Part shown: positions 6,841 through 14,181 of the stretch, piece after piece | Numbering within the stretch: the stretch's first letter is position 1 | Layout of the letters: every line of letters starts with the position of its first letter | Assembly (NCBI GenBank): GCA_022838965.1 | Contig: JALHDK010000011.1 | Location: 1 to 19,004 of the forward strand | Direction: 5' to 3' | From: Actinomycetales bacterium | GTDB taxonomy: Bacteria > Actinomycetota > Actinomycetes > Actinomycetales > Actinomycetaceae | DNA: 19,004 nt | Program-made: the position numbers and the translations under genes | Notes under the pieces: model-generated | Seen by the model: only the letters and a program-made list of their open reading frames with translations | What the model was told of the DNA's origin: nothing | Database searches by the model: none

Positions 6841-6891
6841 TGGCAACTCGATGCCAATTGGCCCTCGCCGTCGACCGGCGTCGACTAGCGT
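6841..6891 (+). promoter_or_regulatory. Promoter and candidate operators of the MFS-cupin-SDR operon
   Basis: TAGCGT at 6886-6891 is a TANNNT -10 candidate, giving a leader of about 65 nt. Directly upstream, CGTCGAC occurs at 6869-6875 and again at 6879-6885, one helical turn apart, and each contains the palindrome GTCGAC. Further up, TGGCA-N6-TGCCA (6841-6856) is a separate inverted repeat. Either could bind the XRE-cupin regulator encoded in the operon; this is inferred from position. Confidence 0.4.
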
Positions 6892-6962
6892 GAGTTGAGG
6901 CTGCCCGGGGCTTCAATGCGGATGTGCCCGGGAGGCGGCCCGAACCAGGAGGTGTCCTGCTC

Positions 6963-8357
6963 ATGGCAACTGAAGGTGCGACTGTCCAGAAGACCACCCG
7001 GCACTGGATCGTCGTGGCCGGAGCTTTGCTCGTCATGGTCGCGGCGTCGGTGCCCCTCTCCGGGCTGTCCTTCTTCCACCCCTACATCTTCGCGGCCATG
7101 GCTGACGTGCCAAAGCCCACCATTTTGCTGTATTTCACCCTGCTAATGTTCTCCATCGTCGGTTCGATGATGTTCCTGGGCGGGCCGCTGCTCACCAGGC
7201 TGAACCCGAAGATCATGATGGTGATCGGTTCGGTGATTGTGGCTGGAGCGCTCGGGATCTTCTACATTGCCCGCACCCCCGCCATGCTCTACCTCGCGGG
7301 AATCGTGCTCGGGATCGGGTACGGCCTCAGCTATCAGCTCATTCCGATTGTGTGGGTCAACAACTGGTTCGTCGCCAGGAAGGGCCTGGTTGTCGGAATC
7401 GTCACCGGTGGCACCGGAATCGGTGGCATGGCATGGTCCTTCGTCGTGCCGGCACTCGGGGGCCTGCCCGGCGAGGGCGTGAACGGGAACCCCGATTCCT
7501 TCCGCACGGGCTACCTGGTCATGGCAGCCGTGGTCCTGCTCCTCACATTCTTCGCCGTCTTCTCGCTGATCGTGAACAAGCCGTCCGACGTCGGTCTCGC
7601 ACCCTACGGCGCAGCCGAGGCCCGCGCCGCCGCCGCCACCGCGGCCCTGAGCGGCAAACCCATCCCCGGCTTCACCTTCCAGCAGGCCATCCGGAACATG
7701 TGGGTGTGGGTCATTTTCGCCATGTCCCTCCTTCTCGGCATCGTGCACGCCTCGGCCCAGATCATGGCCCCTTACCTCGTGCCGCGCATCACGGCAGCAC
7801 CGCCGGACGGCCTCGGGCAGCCGCTGTCCTTCTTCTCCCTGCTCATGATGACCTGGACCCTCGGCCTGATCTTCCTCAAGCCGACGCTCGGGGTCCTGAA
7901 CGACAAACTCGGCGTGCTCTGGGCCATGGTCATCACCCTGGGCCTCCAGGCCGTGTTCTTCGCGCTCTTCCTGCCGAACTACGCCTCCCTCGGCCTGTTC
8001 CTCCCGTTCGTGGGCATGATCTTCATGTCCGCGGGCATGTCGAACGGCACCGTCCAGCCACCGCTGCTCATCGCCGGCGCGGTGGGTCCCAAGTCGTTCG
8101 CGAAGATCTGGTCGGTCATCGGCACGGCGTACACGCTCGGCATGGCCGTCGGTGCGCCGATCTGGGGCACGTTCTACGACCCCGTCACCAACTCCTACAC
8201 CACCGGCTTCTACCTCGCCCCCATCGCCATCGCCATCATCATTCTCGGCTCGGTGACCGCCATGAACGCCGGCAAACGGCAGCACATGAAGCTGTACGAG
8301 GCTGAGCTCGCCCAGTGGGAGGCCACCCGGCAGGAACCGGCAGGGATCACCGCCTGA
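6963..8357 (+). CDS. MFS transporter, oxalate/formate antiporter (OFA)-like
   Basis: This 464-residue protein has about twelve hydrophobic segments, two bundles of six with a hydrophilic central loop near residues 207-235. Family marks include LGIGYGLSYQ in helix 4, WFVARKGLVVGIVTGGTGIG in the loop and helix typical of monocarboxylate/OFA carriers, and VNKPSDVGLAPYG at the start of the central loop. OFA members move small carboxylates such as oxalate, formate or lactate; the substrate here is not deducible. AGGAGGTG at 6947-6954 lies 8 nt before ATG, a strong site. It is first in an operon with the cupin regulator (20-base gap) and an SDR, suggesting uptake followed by reduction or oxidation of the same compound. 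The first 150 bases use some A/T-rich codons unusual in this window. Confidence 0.9.
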   Translation: MATEGATVQKTTRHWIVVAGALLVMVAASVPLSGLSFFHPYIFAAMADVPKPTILLYFTLLMFSIVGSMMFLGGPLLTRLNPKIMMVIGSVIVAGALGIFYIARTPAMLYLAGIVLGIGYGLSYQLIPIVWVNNWFVARKGLVVGIVTGGTGIGGMAWSFVVPALGGLPGEGVNGNPDSFRTGYLVMAAVVLLLTFFAVFSLIVNKPSDVGLAPYGAAEARAAAATAALSGKPIPGFTFQQAIRNMWVWVIFAMSLLLGIVHASAQIMAPYLVPRITAAPPDGLGQPLSFFSLLMMTWTLGLIFLKPTLGVLNDKLGVLWAMVITLGLQAVFFALFLPNYASLGLFLPFVGMIFMSAGMSNGTVQPPLLIAGAVGPKSFAKIWSVIGTAYTLGMAVGAPIWGTFYDPVTNSYTTGFYLAPIAIAIIILGSVTAMNAGKRQHMKLYEAELAQWEATRQEPAGITA

Positions 8358-8377
8358 CGCCACCGAGGGGGATCGTC

Positions 8378-8956
8378 GTGTCACCACAGGAACTGGGACG
8401 CAGACTCGCCCAGCTCCGCGAGTCCCACGGTCTCACCGTGGAGCAGCTCGCCGAACGCTGCGAATGTGACGCCGCCACCATCGCGGGCATCGAGGCCGGC
8501 GAGCAGTCACCCTCCCTGGCACCGCTGCTCCGCCTCACGCGCGCCCTCGGGGTGCGGCTCGGCACGCTGCTCGATGACGACGACGCCGTCGTCGGGCCGG
8601 TCGTCACCCGGGCGGCCGAGGCGGGAGGGCCACCCCGCATGCAGTCGCTCGCGGCCGCCTCCGCCGCCAACACCCTCACCTACCACGTGCTGGCGCAGCC
8701 CAGGAGCTCGCGCCACATGGAGCCCTTCCTCATTGACGTGCTCCCGAGTGCACCGGAGCGGCACATCCGCTCCAGCCACAGGGGCGAGGAGTTCGTCTAC
8801 GTCCTGTCCGGGTCGGTGGAGGTCGAGTACGGCGACGAGCTGCACGTGCTCTGGCCCGGGGACAGCATCTACTTCGATTCGATCGTGGCCCACGAGGTGC
8901 GCACCCACGGCGCCGTGCCCGCGCGCATCCTCGCGGTTGTCCACATCCCGGAGTAG
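8378..8956 (+). CDS. XRE-family regulator with C-terminal cupin domain
   Basis: This 192-residue protein pairs a DNA-binding helix-turn-helix of the XRE type (about residues 4-58: LGRRLAQLRESHGLTVEQLA, then IAGIEAGEQSPSLAPLLRL) with a small-molecule-sensing cupin (about 115-188: HRGEEFVYVLSGSVEVEYGD, then LWPGDSIYFDSIVAHEV). This is the layout of many local regulators of catabolic operons. The cupin keeps H-x-G-E-E-F and a later H, so metal or ligand binding is possible. GAGGGGGA ends 5 nt before GTG 8378. It is the second gene of the MFS-SDR operon, so it probably senses the transported compound or its product and acts on the promoter at 6841-6891; this is inference. Confidence 0.92.
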   Translation: MSPQELGRRLAQLRESHGLTVEQLAERCECDAATIAGIEAGEQSPSLAPLLRLTRALGVRLGTLLDDDDAVVGPVVTRAAEAGGPPRMQSLAAASAANTLTYHVLAQPRSSRHMEPFLIDVLPSAPERHIRSSHRGEEFVYVLSGSVEVEYGDELHVLWPGDSIYFDSIVAHEVRTHGAVPARILAVVHIPE

Positions 8957-9017
8957 CGCGCCAGCTCTCCTCCCCCACGCCCCACGCACCGGCTCCTCCG
9001 TCCCGAAAAGCACACAC

Positions 9018-9797
9018 ATGCGCACCTACGTCATCACCGGCGCCGCTTCCGGCATCGGCAAGGCCACCGCCGAGCTCCTGCAGGAGCGCGGCCACACCGT
9101 CATCGGCGTCGACCTCCGCGGCTCCGACGTCGACACGGACCTCTCGACCGCGGACGGGCGGGCGGCCATGGTGGACGCCGTCCGGCGGATGTCCGGCGGC
9201 ACCATCGACGCAATCATCGCCTGCGCCGGGCTCGCCACCCCCACCGTGGCGACGGCGAAGGTCAACTACTACGGCGCCGTCGGGACGCTGGAGGGGTTGC
9301 GGCCGCTGCTGGCGGGCTCGGACGCACCGCGCGCGGTGGCCGTCGCCTCGATGGCCTCGCTGTATCCGCCGGATGACGAGCTGCTCCACCTGTTCCTGGA
9401 CGGCGCCGAGGAGGACGCAGTCCAGCGGGCCGAGGTCCTCGCCAGCGCCGATCCCCAGACCGCGAGCCTCATCTACGGCACCACCAAGCGTGCCCTCGCC
9501 CTCTGGATCCGCCGGCACGCCGCCCGTGAGCAGTGGGCGCACGCCGGAATCCCGCTCAACGCGGTGGCCCCCGGCATCATCCGCACCCCCATGACCCAGG
9601 ACATGATCGCCACCGAGGAGGCCACCAGGCAGCTTCTCCAGATGGTGCCGATGCCGCTGAACGGGGTCGCGGAGCCGATCGTGGTGGCGCGGCTGCTCGC
9701 GTGGCTGACCAGCGAGGAGAACACCCACCTGTGCGGCCAGGTGATCTTCGTGGACGGCGGTTCCGACGTCATCATCCGGGGGGACACTACCTGGTGA
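9018..9797 (+). CDS. Short-chain dehydrogenase, 3-alpha-HSD/carbonyl reductase-like
   Basis: This 259-residue NAD(P)-dependent oxidoreductase has the nucleotide loop T7-G8-A-A-S-G12-I-G14 and catalytic residues S114, Y153 and K157 (YGTTK). It resembles the Comamonas 3-alpha-hydroxysteroid dehydrogenase/carbonyl reductase branch in its short form: the VIGVDLRGSDVDTDLST segment, ACAG in place of NNAG, the long insertion between the catalytic Ser and Tyr, and the ending GQVIFVDGGSDVIIRG. Members reduce carbonyls or oxidise secondary alcohols, including non-steroids, so the real substrate is open. It is third in the operon after the MFS and the regulator, with a 61-base gap and only a weak ribosome site. 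Its last 11 bases overlap the convergent HAD gene. Confidence 0.92.
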   Translation: MRTYVITGAASGIGKATAELLQERGHTVIGVDLRGSDVDTDLSTADGRAAMVDAVRRMSGGTIDAIIACAGLATPTVATAKVNYYGAVGTLEGLRPLLAGSDAPRAVAVASMASLYPPDDELLHLFLDGAEEDAVQRAEVLASADPQTASLIYGTTKRALALWIRRHAAREQWAHAGIPLNAVAPGIIRTPMTQDMIATEEATRQLLQMVPMPLNGVAEPIVVARLLAWLTSEENTHLCGQVIFVDGGSDVIIRGDTTW

Positions 9798-10509
9798 GGG
9801 TGCCCCGGCCTCTCCACCCGGGAATCGCGAGCAGGTCCTCCAGACTGCTGATCACCGCGTCGGGCAGGATGGTGCCCCCGGGCACTCCCGCGCCGCGCCG
9901 GTCCAGCCAGACCGCGGCCAGTCCCGCGGCCCGGGCGCCGGCGACGTCGCGCGCGAGGGAGTCCCCGACGTGCACCGCCTCCCCGGGCCGCGCCCCGAGA
10001 CGCTCCACGGCAGTCGTGAACATCCGGGGGTCCGGCTTCCGGAACCCGAGATCCCCCGACACCACGACCACGTCGAACATCCCCTCGAGACCCGCGGCAC
10101 GCAGCTCGGGTTCCAGGTACAGCCGCTGGGCGTCCGTCACGAGGCCGATGCGGCAGCGTTGACGCAGCGCACGCAGCGTCGGCAGCGCGTCCGCGAACGC
10201 CCCGAAGCGGCGGGTCGACGCCGCCCGCAGCGTCCGCCCCGCGAGGGCGGCGTGCTCGGGGCCGACGATCTCCCGGAGGATCCGGGCGACGTCGACCTCG
10301 GGGAACCGCTCGCCCGCGCGGTCGAGGTGCCCCCGCACCTCCGCCGTGTACCGCCGCCGCAGGACACCTCCGGCGATCCGGGGCCCGCCGGCCACCGCGA
10401 CCGCATCCGCGACACGCTCCCACACCGCCGGATCCTCCTCGTCCGTGCGGATGTCGACGAGGGTGAGATAGCAGTCGAACAGCACCACCCGCACGTCCCC
10501 GAATCCCAT
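9787..10509 (-). CDS. HAD-superfamily hydrolase
   Basis: This 240-residue protein shows all four HAD motifs: I, F11-D12-C-Y14-L-T16; II, LVTDAQ; III, FRKPDP with the lysine; IV, HVGDSLARD with the metal aspartates. A helical cap lies between motifs I and II (about residues 20-105), as in subfamily IA. In motif I the usual second aspartate is Y14. Phosphatases of this superfamily normally need that acid, whereas L-2-haloacid dehalogenases have D-x-Y-G-T at this place. The activity is therefore uncertain: a phosphatase-like or haloacid-dehalogenase-like enzyme. ATG 10509 has GGGAGG 3 nt upstream; an in-frame ATG at 10542 is an alternative. It is divergent from the kinase gene and convergent with the SDR, overlapping it by 11 bases. 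Confidence 0.9.
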   Translation of the reverse strand: MGFGDVRVVLFDCYLTLVDIRTDEEDPAVWERVADAVAVAGGPRIAGGVLRRRYTAEVRGHLDRAGERFPEVDVARILREIVGPEHAALAGRTLRAASTRRFGAFADALPTLRALRQRCRIGLVTDAQRLYLEPELRAAGLEGMFDVVVVSGDLGFRKPDPRMFTTAVERLGARPGEAVHVGDSLARDVAGARAAGLAAVWLDRRGAGVPGGTILPDAVISSLEDLLAIPGWRGRGTLTR

Positions 10510-10536
10510 GCGCCTCCCATCGGTGTGCCCTGCCAG

Positions 10537-10542
10537 TACCAT
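10537..10542 (+). promoter_or_regulatory. Putative -10 box (TACCAT) for the APH-fold kinase
   Basis: TACCAT lies in the 84-base gap between divergent genes. A start near 10549 would give a leader of about 45 nt that carries the strong GGAAGGAG at 10581-10588 before GTG 10594. Confidence 0.4.
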
Positions 10543-10593
10543 GTCATGCCACCGCGCCGCGCGACCACCGCGGCCGGTCTGGAAGGAGCCCTC

Positions 10594-11604
10594 GTGAGCG
10601 CAACCCTGCACCGTCCGCGCGGCGTCCCCGGCTACACGCTGAACGACTGGTTCGACGTGCCGGCCGACAACACGACGGCACGCCATCTCGCCGACCACCT
10701 CTGGGACCGCCCGGAGGCTCCCGTCGCGTGGGAGGCGGCCCGCATGTCCGGCGTGATCTACCTGTTCCGCGAGAAGGCCAGCGGGTGGACCGTGCTCGTG
10801 AAGTACTACCGCAAGAAGGTCGAATCGCCCGAGGCGGCGGTGCGCTGGGCCGCCAACGAGGCCGAGCGCACCGCGCACGCCTGGGAGCTGCTGTCGCACG
10901 ACCCGACACTCCGCCCCCCACGCATTCTGGGGCGCCACGAGGACGTCCTCTTCCTCGAGCATGTCGACGGGCTCACCCTCGAGGACGCCATCGCGGTCCG
11001 CCGCAACCGGCCGGGCCTCCTCCCCGGGATCATCGCCCGCACCGCGCGTCTCCTCGCCGGGCTGCACGCGCACGGCCAGGAGCCGGAAGCCCCGCGGACC
11101 GCCGGCGAGCTCACGGACGCCCGCCGGTTCGTCGGCCACCTCGCACGGGACGGCGTGCTCCAGGACGACGCCCTGGTCCGCGACGCGCTGTTGCGCCTCC
11201 TTGACGGCTGGGCAGCCGACCCCGCGATGTCGGACTACCCGCCCACCTGGCTGCACGGCGATGCCACCACCAGCAACGTCATCGTGGCCGGCGATTCCCT
11301 CGTGGCCATCGACTGGGAACGCATGCACGTCTCCGATCCCGCCGCAGAGCTCGGGCGGTTGCTCGCCGAGATCACCCACGCGGTCACGCGCTTCGGCGGC
11401 AGCGCGGCGGAGGCCCGGGACGTCGCAGCTCTGGCCACCTCCGCCTACCTCGCGGCCGTCCCCCGGGAGTGGGACGGTGCCGCCCTGCTGCGCCGCGCAC
11501 GCGTCCACCAGGCCGGCAGCACCCTGCGCATCGCCCGCAACGGCTGGCTGAGCCGCGAGGAACGGGTCACGCTCGTCGCTCACGGGATGGCACTGCTGGT
11601 ATGA
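10594..11604 (+). CDS. Aminoglycoside phosphotransferase (APH)-fold kinase
   Basis: This 336-residue protein has a eukaryotic-kinase-like fold. K70 in WTVLVKYY is the probable ATP-anchoring lysine. The catalytic loop reads L-H221-G-D223-A-T-T-S-N228, and D240 in AIDWERMHVSDP is the magnesium aspartate. All key residues are present. APH-family proteins phosphorylate antibiotics, choline, sugars or other small molecules, and most genomic copies are not resistance genes, so the substrate is unknown. GTG 10594 is preferred because GGAAGGAG lies 5 nt before it; an upstream in-frame ATG at 10544 has no ribosome site. It is divergent from the HAD gene and followed after 23 bases by an SDR with its own leaderless start. 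Confidence 0.88.
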   Translation: MSATLHRPRGVPGYTLNDWFDVPADNTTARHLADHLWDRPEAPVAWEAARMSGVIYLFREKASGWTVLVKYYRKKVESPEAAVRWAANEAERTAHAWELLSHDPTLRPPRILGRHEDVLFLEHVDGLTLEDAIAVRRNRPGLLPGIIARTARLLAGLHAHGQEPEAPRTAGELTDARRFVGHLARDGVLQDDALVRDALLRLLDGWAADPAMSDYPPTWLHGDATTSNVIVAGDSLVAIDWERMHVSDPAAELGRLLAEITHAVTRFGGSAAEARDVAALATSAYLAAVPREWDGAALLRRARVHQAGSTLRIARNGWLSREERVTLVAHGMALLV

Positions 11605-11615
11605 GGGCACGCGCG

Positions 11616-11621
11616 TAGGCT
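11616..11621 (+). promoter_or_regulatory. Leaderless promoter -10 (TAGGCT) for the second SDR
   Basis: TAGGCT is followed by CGATCC (6 nt) and ATG at 11628, with no ribosome site. It lies in the 23-base gap after the kinase gene, giving the SDR its own start. Confidence 0.62.
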
Positions 11622-11627
11622 CGATCC

Positions 11628-12485
11628 ATGGGAACCCCGGATGACACGCTGCCCCACAGCCTGACCGAGCGGCATCTCCTCGACGGCCGGGTCGCCGTCG
11701 TCACCGGCGGGAGCAGGGGACTCGGCTTCGCCATCGCCCGCCTGCTCGCCTCCCGCGGGGCCACGGTGGTCATCGGCGCCCGCACCGGCGTGGACGACGC
11801 CGTCGCCCGGCTCACGGCCCACGGCCTGCGGGCCCACGGGCGTGCCTGCGACGTCGGGGTGTACGCCGACGTCGAGCGGCTCCGGGACGCCGCCCTCACC
11901 CACGGCGAACTCGACATCTGGGTGAACAACGCGGGAGCCGCCGGGCCCTACGGCCCTACGCACCTCGTGCCGCCGGAGACGTTCGAGCGGGTGGTGCGGA
12001 CCAACATCCTCGGCACGTTCCACGGATGCCGCGCCGCGCTCCCGGGGATGATCGAACGCGGCGGCGGCCACGTCATCAACCTGTACGGACGCGGCGCGAC
12101 CAGGCCGGTACCCCTCCAGAACGCCTACGCCTCCTCCAAGGCGTGGGTCCGCGTGTTCACCCGCACCCTGCAGGCAGAACTGAAGGGCACGCGTGTCCAC
12201 GTGCACGGCTTCAACCCGGGGCTCGTGACCACGGACATGCTCGGCCACGTCACCGTGGTCCCGGGCTTCGAGGAGAAGGTCACGGCCCTTCCCGTGGTGG
12301 TGGGACTGTGGGGGCAGCCGCCCGACGTCGCCGCCCGGCCGGTCCTCGATCTCGTGCGGGGGGACGCGGCCGAGTACCGCGACCTCACGCCCCTGCGGGC
12401 GGTCAGGCGGGCGGCGTGCTCGGTCGCGAACGGCCGGCTGCGGAAGGACCGGCGGATGCCGCTGGAGGTTCTGGTGGAGGAGTGA
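11628..12485 (+). CDS. Short-chain dehydrogenase/reductase lacking the usual catalytic serine
   Basis: This 285-residue SDR has the coenzyme loop VTGGSRGLG (residues 25-33), NNAG (100-103) and Y167-A-S-S-K171. Thirteen residues before the catalytic tyrosine, where classical SDRs have serine, it reads HVINLYGRGATRP, placing G154 at that site. No serine is nearby. Either the enzyme uses another residue or activity is reduced. The C-terminus extends beyond the typical 250 residues with a basic stretch. Fold membership is certain; substrate is unknown. The start is fixed by TAGGCT 6 nt upstream (leaderless). Its last 83 bases overlap the convergent PabC-like gene, an unusually long antisense overlap. 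Confidence 0.9.
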   Translation: MGTPDDTLPHSLTERHLLDGRVAVVTGGSRGLGFAIARLLASRGATVVIGARTGVDDAVARLTAHGLRAHGRACDVGVYADVERLRDAALTHGELDIWVNNAGAAGPYGPTHLVPPETFERVVRTNILGTFHGCRAALPGMIERGGGHVINLYGRGATRPVPLQNAYASSKAWVRVFTRTLQAELKGTRVHVHGFNPGLVTTDMLGHVTVVPGFEEKVTALPVVVGLWGQPPDVAARPVLDLVRGDAAEYRDLTPLRAVRRAACSVANGRLRKDRRMPLEVLVEE

Positions 12486-13353
12486 CGGCCACGTCACCGA
12501 ACCCGGCGAGGCGCGCGAGCCCGTCCGTGAGGGGCCGGTCCTGGGCCACGGGGACGCCGTCGATCTCCAGGATGGGGCAGACGCCACGGACGGTGGAGAC
12601 CAGCCACGCGCCGTCGGCGTCCCGCAGGTCAGCCGGGCGGAGGAGTTCCCGGCCGGCGGCGAGTCCGAGCGTGGCCGCCCCCTCGAGGATGACGGCGATC
12701 GTCACCGACTCGAGCACCCCGGTGGCCCCTGTCGGCACGGCGAGGAGCCGCCTGTCTCGTGCCACGAGCAGCCCGGAGGTGGGGCCCTCGAGGGCGTAGC
12801 CGTCCGTGGAGCAGAAGAGCACGTCGTCGGCGCCGCGGGCGGCCGCCTCGCGCTTGGCCGCCACGTTGACCCCGTAGGACAGGCTCTTCGCGCCCCCCAG
12901 CAGCCACGGCGCCGCCGCGAACGTGTCCGAGGCGTACCCGCGGCTCAGCGTCACCACCCGCAGGCCGGCGCGGGCGCGGGCGAGCGTGGCGCCGTCGACG
13001 GCGGTGAGCAGCAGCAGCCCCGTCGGCTGGCCCGGCCGATGCTCGGGTCCGCGGGTGAGGACCAGCTTCAGGGCGGCCTCCCCCGGCTCCGTCCAGGCCG
13101 CGGTGGCCGCGGCCACGAGGCCGCGCCACGCCTGGAGGTCCGGGGCCGGGAGACTCAGCGCCGCCGCGGAGTGTGCGAAGCGGGCCAGGTGCCGGTCGAG
13201 ATGGTCCACCCGGGTCCCGGCAGCATCGCGCACCACACGGCAGGTGTCGAAGCAACCGTCCCCGCGGGTGAGACCGGCGTCGTCGGCGAGGAGGACGGGT
13301 GTGTCGGGGTCGACGACGCCACGCCCCAGCACCGCCACCAGCTGTCGGGTCAC
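12403..13353 (-). CDS. pabC: Class IV aminotransferase fold, 4-amino-4-deoxychorismate lyase-like
   Basis: This 316-residue PLP enzyme carries the internal-aldimine lysine K156 in GGAKSLSYGVNVAAKREA and the family motif E189-G-P-T-S. The stretch GADDVLFCSTDGYALEGPTS closely follows actinobacterial aminodeoxychorismate lyases, which release p-aminobenzoate for folate. Branched-chain or D-amino-acid aminotransferase activity cannot be ruled out from sequence alone, and no pabA/pabB lies nearby. GTG 13353 has TAGGCT 7 nt upstream and no ribosome site, so it is probably leaderless. The last 25 or so residues (Pro/Ala/Ser-rich, ending RPSTPPA) are low complexity and are read antisense through the end of the SDR gene. 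The core enzyme ends before this tail. Confidence 0.85.
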   Translation of the reverse strand: MTRQLVAVLGRGVVDPDTPVLLADDAGLTRGDGCFDTCRVVRDAAGTRVDHLDRHLARFAHSAAALSLPAPDLQAWRGLVAAATAAWTEPGEAALKLVLTRGPEHRPGQPTGLLLLTAVDGATLARARAGLRVVTLSRGYASDTFAAAPWLLGGAKSLSYGVNVAAKREAAARGADDVLFCSTDGYALEGPTSGLLVARDRRLLAVPTGATGVLESVTIAVILEGAATLGLAAGRELLRPADLRDADGAWLVSTVRGVCPILEIDGVPVAQDRPLTDGLARLAGFGDVAVTPPPEPPAASAGPSAAGRSRPSTPPA

Positions 13354-13360
13354 GCCGCCC

Positions 13361-13366
13361 AGCCTA
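13361..13366 (-). promoter_or_regulatory. Leaderless -10 (TAGGCT) fused to the upstream stop codon
   Basis: On minus, TAGGCT is followed by GGGCGGC (7 nt) and GTG 13353. Its TAG (13366-13364) is also the stop codon of the META-domain gene, so the promoter of one gene starts at the stop of the other. Confidence 0.62.
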
Positions 13367-14095
13367 GGCAGGGGGCGACGGAGTGCGCGGTGTTTCGGGG
13401 CTGGCGGCGCGAGCGAGGGTCACGGACAGGGCACCGTCGGCGGTGCGGAGCTCGAGCCGGTCGCCCTCGAGGCGGAGGGTGACGGCTGCCTCGAGCGCCC
13501 GGAGATACTGCGCCTCCTGCTCCATGACACCCTCGGGCTCCCCGCAGAACCGCCGGGTGGTGGCGACGGGTCCGATCGTGATCCCGTTGCCGTCCGCCTG
13601 CCACGTGGCGTGGTAGCGATTGCAGCCCGCGCTGCCGCTGAGCGTGCCCGAGGCGAACTCCGCCGTGATCTCCGTGTCGCGCAGCGGACTGACCACCGCC
13701 TGCCGTCCGTTGTTGTAGGCGGTCACCACCCAGGCGGTGCCGGTCAGGTCGCGGTTCTGGGCGGTGAAGGTGGCCCGTGCGGCGCCAGAGGCGTCCACGA
13801 GAACGAGCGTCCCGCCGTCGCGGACCTCGTAGCCGGTGGCCTCGTGCAGGGCGGCGGCGAAGGCCCCTGCCTGCCGCATGACCGGTTCCGTGCACGCCAT
13901 CAGGGTGGTGGCCATGCCCGGCGCGAGCCTGAAGCCGTGGCCGTTCACGGTGACCGCGCCGCGATACCGGTTGCAGCCGTCCGTGCCCGTCACGGTCCCG
14001 CCTTCCACGGTGAGGGTGACGTCCACCCCGGGCAGGGCGGGTTCGCCGTCGAGAGCCGTGAGGATCCAGGTGGTGCCGTCCAGGGGGGATGTCAT
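13364..14095 (-). CDS. Tandem META-domain protein (HslJ-like)
   Basis: This 243-residue protein is two META domains in a row. Domain 1 (about 4-115) has LDGTTWILTALDGE, GTDGCNRYRG and ATTLMACTEPV. Domain 2 (about 117-225) has LTGTAWVVTAYNNGRQAVV, GSAGCNRYHA and ATTRRFCGEPEGV. Each keeps the GCN-(R)-Y and (M/T)-x-C-x-E-P marks of the family, the latter in domain 2 as FCGEPE. META proteins such as E. coli HslJ are envelope proteins linked to heat shock and antibiotic tolerance; their chemistry is unknown. This copy has no signal peptide, so it should be cytoplasmic. GGAAGGGA lies about 10 nt before ATG 14095. It ends in the TAG that begins the -10 box of the PabC-like gene. Confidence 0.9.
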   Translation of the reverse strand: MTSPLDGTTWILTALDGEPALPGVDVTLTVEGGTVTGTDGCNRYRGAVTVNGHGFRLAPGMATTLMACTEPVMRQAGAFAAALHEATGYEVRDGGTLVLVDASGAARATFTAQNRDLTGTAWVVTAYNNGRQAVVSPLRDTEITAEFASGTLSGSAGCNRYHATWQADGNGITIGPVATTRRFCGEPEGVMEQEAQYLRALEAAVTLRLEGDRLELRTADGALSVTLARAASPETPRTPSPPA

Positions 14096-14181
14096 CGCGC
14101 GGCCGTCCCTTCCGTTGGGGGGTAGTCCGAGTATGCAGCGGGAATCGCCGCGCCGCCCGTCGGCGTCGCCGCGGCGGGCGC

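Noticed and set aside
7143..8387. Minus-strand open frame antisense to the MFS gene
   Set aside because: The translation is a His/Glu/Gly-rich mirror of the membrane helices and has no domain.
10594..11604. Antibiotic resistance gene (aminoglycoside phosphotransferase)
   Set aside because: Only the general kinase-fold motifs are present; the rest does not resemble a known resistance enzyme and no mobile element is nearby.
14096..14181. Terminator-like GC-rich repeats between the NYN and META genes
   Set aside because: Several overlapping CGCCG/CGGCG pairings are possible but none is clean, and there is no T-tract.
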